Shown: piece after piece, positions 15,402 through 22,338 of the stretch
Numbering within the stretch: position 1 is the first letter of the stretch
Layout of the letters: each line of letters begins with the position of its first letter
Assembly (NCBI GenBank): GCA_049602155.1
Contig: JBMYRH010000001.1
Coordinates: 62,001-126,000, forward strand
DNA from: JBMYRH01 sp049602155
Lineage (GTDB): Bacteria > Myxococcota_A > UBA9042 > PHBI01 > JBMYRH01
Direction: 5' to 3'
DNA length: 64,000 nucleotides
Notes under the pieces: generated by a model
What the model was told of the DNA's origin: nothing
What the model saw: the letters and a program-made list of their open reading frames with translations, nothing else
Database searches by the model: none
Translations under genes and position numbers: made by a program

Positions 15402-16013
15402 TTGAGCGGGCACGGTAAGGTAGCGTATCGACACGCTTCACCTCGTCACGACAGGATCCGCCCCATCGTCCCCTCTCTCAGCTCGCGCCTGCTCACGGGA
15501 CTCTCTCTCGCACTCATCGCTGCGTCAGGCTGTGATGTGGCGCCTCTCGAGATGGCCAAGGACCCCGATGAGCTCCCCGCGCTCGAGGCGCTCGCGTGGG
15601 GCGACGTGCGGGAGCTTGAGGTCCTCCTAGCCGGAGACTGCGAGGCCTCAAGCTTCGCAGTGCGCCTGGCTCCATCGTCACGCGCTAAGGGCTACGAGCT
15701 CATCGGTGAACCGGGGCTCTTATCGGTGACCATGAGCAGTGCTTCAGCGCTGGACACAATCCTCACCCTCTACCCGGTCACGGACCTCGGAGGCGACACA
15801 CCGCCCCAGGCGCTCATGCGAGACGATGACAGCGGTGAAGCTGGCCTCTCAGCCCTCATCGATGTGGTACTCGATGCGAAACCAGAGGACTCTCTCCGCA
15901 GCCCATTGGCGCATCTGGTCGTGTCGCAATGGGCCCCACAGACGGACGCAGAGCTGCGCCTCACGGTGTCGATTGATGGTGTCGCGCTGTGCCCCCCTGA
16001 GGGCTCACAATGA
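15402..16013 (+). CDS. Lipoprotein with PPC-like beta domain
   Basis: A 203-residue putative lipoprotein. After a long basic n-region there is a hydrophobic stretch ending in IAASGC. The mature part has strands in the order seen in pre-peptidase C-terminal (PPC) domains: LDTILTLYPVT, a DDDSGEAGLSALID loop and HLVVSQW. I call it PPC-like with modest confidence. The start is uncertain: TTG 15402 is the only usual start codon in frame before the signal sequence, and its ribosome site is poor. TTGACG at 15356 and GATTTT at 15380 are a possible promoter. It overlaps the next gene by ATGA (16010-16013) and opens the sigma-factor cluster. Confidence 0.65.
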   Translation: MSGHGKVAYRHASPRHDRIRPIVPSLSSRLLTGLSLALIAASGCDVAPLEMAKDPDELPALEALAWGDVRELEVLLAGDCEASSFAVRLAPSSRAKGYELIGEPGLLSVTMSSASALDTILTLYPVTDLGGDTPPQALMRDDDSGEAGLSALIDVVLDAKPEDSLRSPLAHLVVSQWAPQTDAELRLTVSIDGVALCPPEGSQ

Positions 16014-17038
16014 GAGCGTTCATCAGGCTCAGCGTGCTCGCCATTCTGAGCAGCATCACCGCCGTGGCGGCAGCACAAGCAGGCCCACAGAGCGCCTGCC
16101 TGGTGACGTCCGTCGATGTCATGCCCGCAGAGATGCAGCCGATCCTAGATGCCCTCCGAATCGAGAGTAGAAAGGCGAACCTCCTGTGGGCATGGCAACT
16201 GACGCCCGACGAAACCTCCTGCCCTGCCAACGCGCCACGCGTCACCCTGTCTAAGACCGGGGTCATGGTGTGGCTCGCCCCAGAGAGCTTGCATGGCTTT
16301 GCGCTCTGGGGGCAGGCGCCGGACGTGCGTGCACAGATGATCGGGCGCTCGGTGATCGAGCTCATCATCGCCCAGCAGGCGACGGGTGAGGCCCAGGTCC
16401 CGCTGCTGGACCGCGATGACGATCTATCACTTGGTGGCCCCCCTGAGCTTGGACCTGCCGTGCCCGCCACAGAGGCGCCCTCACCCCCTGCCTCCAGCCC
16501 CCTCCAGTTCAGCGTCTTCGCCGGGGGCCATATCGTCCATCAGTTCGCTGGCGAAGGGACCGCGGTCGAAGAAGGCCGACTCTTGGCAGGCCCCCTCCTT
16601 GAAATCAGCCTCTCCTGGTTCGATGAGCGCCTCGCATTGGCCCTGCAAGGCAGCGCCTATTGGGCCACGACCGCCGAGGCCACGGCGCGCAGCGTCGACA
16701 GTCACGGCGGTGACGTCCTCATCCTCGGTCGAGGTGGCCTGCGGATGGGCGACGTCCGCCTGAGCCTCGGAGCTGGCCTCGGCTTCCAGCACCGCGTCGT
16801 CACCCTCAGCGCCCTCTCGGAGCGAGACACGTCGACCGCCTCCGCGAGCTCAAATGTCGGGCTCGGTGCATTGGAGTTCGGCATCGTATGGCGGCTCTCG
16901 CGGCTCATCGCCGTCAGTGGACGTCTCACTGGTCGACTCTACTTTGCGGGCCCCGAGCACCAATGGTTCGGGGAGACCGTCTATGGCGCCTCAGCGGGAG
17001 CACTAGGCGGACAGATCGCCCTCGGGCTCACCCCATGA
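16010..17038 (+). CDS. Outer-membrane-type protein of sigma-factor cluster, hypothetical
   Basis: I do not recognise a named family. The 342-residue protein has a clear Sec signal peptide cleaved near AAAQA (residue 23). An N-terminal domain of about 140 residues follows, then a Pro/Ala-rich linker. The C-terminal half (about 165-342) has alternating hydrophobic strands with Gly turns, as in an outer-membrane beta-barrel (FSVFAGGHIVHQF, LALALQGSAYWA, LRMGDVRLSLGAGLGF). Coupled by ATGA to the upstream lipoprotein and 37 bp before the ECF sigma factor. The context suggests a surface component whose expression or state the sigma/anti-sigma pair controls. That role is inferred. Confidence 0.65.
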   Translation: MRAFIRLSVLAILSSITAVAAAQAGPQSACLVTSVDVMPAEMQPILDALRIESRKANLLWAWQLTPDETSCPANAPRVTLSKTGVMVWLAPESLHGFALWGQAPDVRAQMIGRSVIELIIAQQATGEAQVPLLDRDDDLSLGGPPELGPAVPATEAPSPPASSPLQFSVFAGGHIVHQFAGEGTAVEEGRLLAGPLLEISLSWFDERLALALQGSAYWATTAEATARSVDSHGGDVLILGRGGLRMGDVRLSLGAGLGFQHRVVTLSALSERDTSTASASSNVGLGALEFGIVWRLSRLIAVSGRLTGRLYFAGPEHQWFGETVYGASAGALGGQIALGLTP

Positions 17039-17075
17039 GGCCTATGACGCCGCCTGCTCATGCGCAAGGGACATC

Positions 17076-17696
17076 ATGCCGTTGAGCCCAGATGAACAGA
17101 CCCTCCTTGAGGGATGCCGCTCGGGTGACGAGGAGGCCTGGCTAGCCCTGTATCGTGCTTACGCAGGGGATCTGGGACGCTACCTGCAAGGGATGTTGAG
17201 ACACTCGAGCGCGATCGAGGACTTGGTCCAGCGGGTCTTCCTGGAGTTCCTATCTTCACTAGAGCGCTACCGTGGTGACGCAGGGCTGCGCACGTGGCTT
17301 CATCGGATCGCCCGCCATGTGGCGCTCCACGACATCCGCAGCCGTGAACGGCGAGAGCGTCACGTCCAGGGCTACGCTGAGACCGTCGATGATCGTACGA
17401 AGAGCCCCGAGTCACAGCTCGAAGCGCGCGACCGACTCGAGCAAGTCCAAGCGCTGCTCGCCCATGTCGACGAGCCATTCCGCGAGGTCTGGCTGCTCCG
17501 CGAGATCCAGGGGTTCAGTGCCGCGGAGGTCGCCGACATCACCGACACCCCCGCAGCGACTGTCCGCACCCGACATCATCGGGCCAGAGAGCGTCTCTTT
17601 GCCCTCCTGAGTCACACCGATCAGGACGAAGCTAGGCGACTCCAAGCGCCCATCGACAGGTTACACCTCGTGTCGTCAAAGGGAGGGAAGCGATGA
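17076..17696 (+). CDS. ECF-type RNA polymerase sigma factor
   Basis: The 206-residue protein directs RNA polymerase to its own promoter class. Region 2 is about 15-85 (core contact and -10 reading: AIEDLVQRVFLEFLSSLERYRGDAGLRTWLHRIARH). Region 4 is about 125-180 (LREIQGFSAAEVADITDTPAATVRTRHHRARERL), a helix-turn-helix for the -35 box. There is no SnoaL-like or other extra C-terminal domain. It overlaps the next gene by 4 bp (ATGA, 17693-17696). That gene encodes a ZAS-FecR-TPR protein that should be its anti-sigma factor. Targets cannot be read from sequence; the four neighbours are the first candidates. Confidence 0.93.
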   Translation: MPLSPDEQTLLEGCRSGDEEAWLALYRAYAGDLGRYLQGMLRHSSAIEDLVQRVFLEFLSSLERYRGDAGLRTWLHRIARHVALHDIRSRERRERHVQGYAETVDDRTKSPESQLEARDRLEQVQALLAHVDEPFREVWLLREIQGFSAAEVADITDTPAATVRTRHHRARERLFALLSHTDQDEARRLQAPIDRLHLVSSKGGKR

Positions 17697-19573
17697 GCGC
17701 CACCTGCCAAGAGACCCAGTCTTGGATGAGCCTCCAAGGTGCTCAAGAGGTCGCCTTTGAGGACTCGGCGCGACACGCAGCCCACCTCGCCATCTGCAGC
17801 GGCTGTCAGGGGCGGTTGCAGGGCTATCACGCGATGCTCCTCAACGCCCAGAGTGCGCTCGACTTTGAAGCGTCGGAACACGCAGCTGAGGCATTCGTTG
17901 CCTCTGCAGTTCAGCTGAGTCCACAAGTCCGCGTGTGGCGCGAGACGGCCGCAGGCGCCCTCGCCTTCTCTCCCTCTGCTGAAGGAGCGAACGCCTTCCT
18001 GCACGCGGCACGTCAAGAGACGGCGCTCCCCCACACCAGCTCACCCGTGCGTGGTGTCGCATGGCCGATGCTCGCAGCGGCCGCGGGCCTCCTCGTCGCG
18101 CTGACCCTCTGGGGGACACGCGATGACGCCCCGATATCGGTCGTGCCCCACAGTTCTCCAATGGCCATAGAGATCGCACAACGCAGTGGCTCGGTGTGGG
18201 TCAATGGCGCCCTCATCACGGAGGACGTTCTAGACCTCACCGCCGACGGGGCACGCATCGTCACAGGCGAACGCTCTGACCTGACTCTAAAAGACGACGC
18301 CGGCGACGTCGTGACGCTCTCCTCACGCTCGGAGTTGACGGTCGAGGATTGGCGGAGACGCTCACGGCAACTCACGCTCAAAGCGGGCAGCGTCCACGCC
18401 CGAGTGAGCCATCGACGCGACGACGAGCGCTTCGAAGTGCTAACGCCCAATGCACGCGTCATCGTGGTGGGCACCGAGTTCACCGTCACGTTCTCAGAGA
18501 CGCATGAGACGGTCGTCACCGGGAATTCTGGGACAGTCCGTGTGGAGCGACGGGATGGCACCCTAGTCGGGTTCGTGAAGGCGGGAGATGTGCTCCGCAT
18601 TCCCGCACAAGTGGGCGCCACTTCCCCCGTGAAACCCTCGTCGGAGGCGCCCTCTGAAGCACCACCCACCGCGGCCACACCTGACCCGCTTGAGGGCGAG
18701 GGCGAGGGCGAGGGAGAGCCGTCGACTCCCACGCTCCAAGCGCGCCCGAGCACACCTGCTCACTCACTGCCCCCCGCTCGGGTACGCCATTCGGATAAGG
18801 ACAAGCCCACGATAGAGGCCGTCGCTCCCCCCGACGAGGCCCCGCAGAAGGCGACGGTTCAGGCTGCTAAAGCCGCTGTGCCCCCGCTCCAACAGGCGAG
18901 GACCTGGTTAGGAGAAGGGAGAGAGGCCGAGGCCATCGCGCTCCTGGAGGCGACGCCATCACGTGATTGGCGGCGAGATGCGTTGCTCGGTGACGCGTAC
19001 CAGCTCAACGGACGCTTTGAGCGCGCACTCACGGCCTATCAAGACGCCCTCCAGAAGACCTCGCGAGCACCTGCGGCAGTCCTCGCTGATATGGCGTCGC
19101 TTTTGGATCGACGCTTGAAGCGCTCCGATAAAGCGGAGGCTGCATGGTCCCGGTATTTGAGCCTCTATCCTCAAGGCTCAGATGCTGCGAAAGCCCTGCT
19201 CTACTTGGCGGAGCGCGCGCGGACCACAGGGCGAGACGACGAAGCCTCTGAGCGCTATCGTTCACTCCTCGAGCGCTTCCCCCATAAGGCCCAAGCCAGC
19301 AAAGCCTTCACGCGACTTGGGAGCGGCCTCTTGCGTGCGAAACGATGGCGGGAAGCGGAGGCCTTGTTCACCCCTCACATGCTGGCAGGGACGCACACCA
19401 AGGCTGAGGTCGCGCTGGTCGGCATGATCCGCGTTCGGATGGCCCAAGGTCAGCGCGACAAGGCCGCGCGCCTCATCACGCGCTATCAGACCCGCTTCCC
19501 GTCGGGGAGTCGAGGCGCCGAAGTGCAGAGGCTCAATGACGCCCTGAGCCTCCCTAAACCCGCAACTCCGTGA
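17693..19573 (+). CDS. ZAS anti-sigma / FecR / TPR membrane protein
   Basis: A 626-residue regulator that stacks three modules. Residues 1-60 are cytoplasmic and hold the zinc anti-sigma motif H31-x3-C35-x2-C38 (HLAICSGC), which would bind the ECF factor upstream. One membrane helix lies at about 123-140. Residues about 165-300 form a periplasmic FecR domain (LTLKAGSVHARV, VVGTEFTVTF, VVTGNSGTVRV). A Pro/Glu-rich linker with a short Glu-Gly repeat follows. The C-terminus (about 395-620) holds TPR helices that may bind a peptide or protein signal. Classical FecR proteins lack both the ZAS finger and the TPRs. It starts by ATGA overlap with the sigma gene. Confidence 0.88.
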   Translation: MSATCQETQSWMSLQGAQEVAFEDSARHAAHLAICSGCQGRLQGYHAMLLNAQSALDFEASEHAAEAFVASAVQLSPQVRVWRETAAGALAFSPSAEGANAFLHAARQETALPHTSSPVRGVAWPMLAAAAGLLVALTLWGTRDDAPISVVPHSSPMAIEIAQRSGSVWVNGALITEDVLDLTADGARIVTGERSDLTLKDDAGDVVTLSSRSELTVEDWRRRSRQLTLKAGSVHARVSHRRDDERFEVLTPNARVIVVGTEFTVTFSETHETVVTGNSGTVRVERRDGTLVGFVKAGDVLRIPAQVGATSPVKPSSEAPSEAPPTAATPDPLEGEGEGEGEPSTPTLQARPSTPAHSLPPARVRHSDKDKPTIEAVAPPDEAPQKATVQAAKAAVPPLQQARTWLGEGREAEAIALLEATPSRDWRRDALLGDAYQLNGRFERALTAYQDALQKTSRAPAAVLADMASLLDRRLKRSDKAEAAWSRYLSLYPQGSDAAKALLYLAERARTTGRDDEASERYRSLLERFPHKAQASKAFTRLGSGLLRAKRWREAEALFTPHMLAGTHTKAEVALVGMIRVRMAQGQRDKAARLITRYQTRFPSGSRGAEVQRLNDALSLPKPATP

Positions 19574-19675
19574 TATGTGGGCGGATGTGGGAACGGATCG
19601 TCGCCGAGCGGGCACCATGCATCAAACGCGGCGACGAGACCGCCACAAGACACTGACTATCAAGGCAGGAAACCC

Positions 19676-20179
19676 ATGAAGTTGCTCCTCTCAATCCTCA
19701 CCCTCAGCATCGTCGCCCTCGGCTTCACCGGATGCGCAGATGACGCTCTAGAGACCGGCACGTCCTCCCTCGCGCTCAGCGACGCGGAGGGTGAAGCGCT
19801 TGAAACCTGCATCGCCGACCTTGAGGAGTGCCGCGCCACCACAGAGAGCGCCGAGGAGTTCCGTGAGGTCTGCGGCGAGCTGCACGCATGCCTGCCTGAC
19901 CGAGAGACCGACGGCGCGCGCGAAGACGACTGGCGGGCCTTCTGCGCAGGCGTCGCAGACCGTTGTGCCAACGCCGAGGCGTCGGCCGAGGACTGCGCAG
20001 CACTTCAAGAGCGCTGTGACAGAGGCTTCTCGGGCTCTGAGGAGGCTGGAGAAGGCGACCGCCCCGAGGAGGAGGAGGCTAGCTCCGGCATCAGTCAGGA
20101 AGAGGGCATGTGCATCCGGACCTGCCAAGAGGGTGGCGGCTCCGAAGAGGACTGCGCAGCCGAGTGCACCCCAGCCTAA
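19676..20179 (+). CDS. Small Cys-rich acidic lipoprotein
   Basis: A 167-residue lipoprotein precursor with a textbook signal and lipobox (GFTGC, Cys 20). The mature chain is very acidic and has about 12 cysteines in C-x(5-6)-C type spacings, probably disulfide-bonded outside the cell. An acidic, Glu-rich linker (EEEE) separates two Cys clusters. I know no family for it. AGGA lies just upstream of ATG 19676; a longer frame from 19577 lacks a signal peptide. It sits 102 bp after the FecR protein and may be part of that regulon. Confidence 0.7.
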   Translation: MKLLLSILTLSIVALGFTGCADDALETGTSSLALSDAEGEALETCIADLEECRATTESAEEFREVCGELHACLPDRETDGAREDDWRAFCAGVADRCANAEASAEDCAALQERCDRGFSGSEEAGEGDRPEEEEASSGISQEEGMCIRTCQEGGGSEEDCAAECTPA

Positions 20180-20193
20180 CCCGCGACGAGATA

Positions 20194-20213
20194 TGCCGTG
20201 GTTCAGCACGGCA
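20194..20213. terminator. 7-bp hairpin between convergent genes
   Basis: TGCCGTG and CACGGCA pair perfectly around a GTTCAG loop, 15 bp after the Cys-rich lipoprotein stop. It forms a tandem with the hairpin at 20221. No T tract follows it. Confidence 0.45.
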
Positions 20214-20220
20214 CCACAAG

Positions 20221-20249
20221 ACGCCTCAGGAGCTTCTCCTGGGGCGTTT
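20221..20249. terminator. 12-bp terminator hairpin, probably bidirectional
   Basis: ACGCCTCAGGAG pairs with CTCCTGGGGCGT (one G-T wobble) around a CTT loop, followed on the plus strand by TTTG. It lies between the convergent Cys-rich lipoprotein and NapG-like genes and would block read-through both ways. The T tract is short, so efficiency is uncertain. Confidence 0.6.
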
Positions 20250-20295
20250 GTGCCTTCTGCACCACCTCCCCCCGTGTTGCTCTGGGGCTGCGCCC

Positions 20296-20988
20296 TTAGA
20301 CGGGACCGACGTGGATCGCCTTTGGGAAGGCACGGCACGCCTGCGCGCACTGGCCACACCCAGTGCAGAAAGACTCATCGACGATCGGGACATGGTCTGC
20401 ACCGGTCACGAGCGCCTGCTCGGGAAACGGGCAGGCCGGGATACAGTCATCGCAATGCTCTCCGCGCCTGTTGAGACAGAGGTTGGAGAGCACGACCGCG
20501 AGCCCTATGCGGATGTCCTCGCGTGCGACAGGCTCAAGGGCCCCAGTCGGGCACGCTGACGCACAAGGGACGTCATCACACATCACACAGGCCGTCGAGA
20601 TGACATTCAACATCGGCGTCATCTCAAGCTCTGGCCCGCGGTCGGGGCCAGCGGGGAAGATGGCGTCCACCGGGCACGCCTCGATGCATTTGCGGCAGCG
20701 TTCACACTTCGTCAGGAAGTCCGCCTCGGGGAGCGCCCCTGGGGGGCGAATGAAGCGACGCTTACCGTCACCACGAGGGCCCTGGCGCCGCGCGCGATGG
20801 TACGTGCGGACCTCCTCGCCGTCCTGACCGACGGGCGTCTCCTCGGGCCCTTGCATCCCATCTGCGAGCTCACCCGTGGCCTCAACGATCGCCTGAGCGC
20901 TCTCGAGCGCGCTCTGACGCAGCGCTTCAAGCCCCGCTTGAAAGAAGCCGCGCCGGTTGCGCTTGGTCGTGTCGTCCTTGAGGCCCAC
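20296..20988 (-). CDS. NapG/MauM-like four-cluster polyferredoxin
   Basis: The 230 residues carry four 4Fe-4S motifs in order: CERCRKCIEACP, CVMCDDVPCASACP, a CDDCIPACPFP group, and CTGCGQCAQAC. The length, the RPPGA segment before cluster 1, the M-C-D-D-x-P-C run and GLAVV after cluster 2 all match NapG/MauM proteins, which pass electrons from quinol towards periplasmic nitrate reductase or amine dehydrogenase. There is an RR near the N-terminus (RNRRGFFQAG), but the following stretch is not hydrophobic enough for a clear Tat signal, so it may stay in the cytoplasm. No nitrate reductase gene is present. It lies 12 bp after tgt and is the last gene of that run. Confidence 0.85.
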   Translation of the reverse strand: MGLKDDTTKRNRRGFFQAGLEALRQSALESAQAIVEATGELADGMQGPEETPVGQDGEEVRTYHRARRQGPRGDGKRRFIRPPGALPEADFLTKCERCRKCIEACPVDAIFPAGPDRGPELEMTPMLNVISTACVMCDDVPCASACPTGALEPVAREDIRIGLAVVLSNLCLNRRGEHCDDCIPACPFPEQALVTGADHVPIVDESFCTGCGQCAQACRAFPKAIHVGPV

Positions 20989-21000
20989 TGGTGTCCCTGT

Positions 21001-22338
21001 TCAGCTCTTACGGGGTCGCTTCTTGCCCCCCGATCGCGTTCCTTTGCCTCGCTTCGGACCACTCGAGCGCTTGCTGTCGTTGCCAGCTCCCCGCCCCCGT
21101 GGCGCGCGACGCCCGCCCGCCGCCTGCTTACCCGAGTCCTCCGGCCCTCTCCTGCCGGCCTCCGCTTGGCGTGCCCCTGCCTGGCGCTTCTTCGAGCGCT
21201 GATCGTCATCGATAGGCGCCCCACCCTTCTCAGGGTAGAGGTCCTTGATGTCGCGGCGAAAGGCTGCGAACCGCTGCTCCATGATCGCCACGCGGGCCCG
21301 ATCCATCATCGTCTTGAAGAACGCCAGGTTGTGGATGGTGCAGAGGGTCGAGCCTAGGACCTCCCCCACAGCGAACAGGTGGTGAAGGTAGGCACGCGAG
21401 AAGGTCTTGCAGGTGTAGCAATTGCACGTCGTATCGATGGGGTAACCATCACGACGGTACCTCGAATGCGTCACGCGCATTTTGCCCTGAAAGGTGTAGA
21501 GCGTCCCGCTGCGCGCATGCCGTGTGGGGATGACGCAATCAAACATGTCGACGCCGAGGGCGACGCCGTCCACGAGGTCCTGTGGGCGCCCCACGCCCAT
21601 GAGGTAGCGCGGGTAGTTCGCCGGCATGTGTGGCGTCGTGTCAGCGAGGACGGCATTCATGCGCTCGGGCCCCTCGCCCACAGAGAGTCCGCCGATAGCG
21701 AAGCCGTCAAAGGGCAGCTGAGTGATCTGCTCCACGGAGCGCTTCCGCAGCTCTCCGTACATCCCTCCCTGCACGATGCCAAAGAGCGATTGTTCTTCGG
21801 AGTCATGGGCGTCGACGCTGCGCTTCGCCCACCGCGCCGTGAGGTCCACCGACCTCGCAGTCTCATCGTAATCAGCCTCCGCGTGCAGGCACTGATCAAA
21901 GGCCATGGCGATGTCGCTGCCGAGGGCGATCTGAATCGCCATCGAGTTTTCCGGCGACAAGAAGGTGCGCTTGCCGTCGAGCTCGTAAGCGAAGTAGACC
22001 CCGTCCTCCGTGAGCTCGACCTTGTCGAGGGAGAACACCTGGAACCCGCCCGAGTCGGTCAAGATCGGCATCGGTGCACCCATGAAGCGGTGCAGGCCGC
22101 CCATCTTCTGGACGATGCCCTCCCCGGGTCGCTGGTGCAGGTGATAGGTGTTCGCGAGGATGATCTCAATGCCGAGATCCGTCGCATAGGTCGGCGGCAA
22201 GCTGCGCAGCGCAGCCTGAGTGCCGACCGGCATGAAGACAGGCGTGTGGATCACGCCGCGGTCCATCTCAAGGCGACCAGCGCGCGCACCAGTGCCTCGG
22301 TCGATTCCGTCGATCGTGAAGGGGATGGCGCGTGTCAC
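21001..22338 (-). CDS. tgt: Queuine tRNA-ribosyltransferase with basic C-terminal tail
   Basis: Exchanges guanine-34 of GUN-anticodon tRNAs for preQ1, a step in queuosine synthesis. Residues 1-372 are a complete Tgt barrel: D95 in LTDSGGFQ, D267 in MFDCVIPTRHAR (the nucleophile position), and zinc ligands C305, C307, C310 (CNCYTC) and H336. The family usually ends near 375. Here a further 70 residues form a low-complexity tail of Lys, Arg, Gly and Ser that is surely disordered and might bind RNA. Its start overlaps the end of sppA by ATGA. The tail's bases are as GC-rich as the core, so it is not an obvious insertion. Confidence 0.96.
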   Translation of the reverse strand: MTRAIPFTIDGIDRGTGARAGRLEMDRGVIHTPVFMPVGTQAALRSLPPTYATDLGIEIILANTYHLHQRPGEGIVQKMGGLHRFMGAPMPILTDSGGFQVFSLDKVELTEDGVYFAYELDGKRTFLSPENSMAIQIALGSDIAMAFDQCLHAEADYDETARSVDLTARWAKRSVDAHDSEEQSLFGIVQGGMYGELRKRSVEQITQLPFDGFAIGGLSVGEGPERMNAVLADTTPHMPANYPRYLMGVGRPQDLVDGVALGVDMFDCVIPTRHARSGTLYTFQGKMRVTHSRYRRDGYPIDTTCNCYTCKTFSRAYLHHLFAVGEVLGSTLCTIHNLAFFKTMMDRARVAIMEQRFAAFRRDIKDLYPEKGGAPIDDDQRSKKRQAGARQAEAGRRGPEDSGKQAAGGRRAPRGRGAGNDSKRSSGPKRGKGTRSGGKKRPRKS

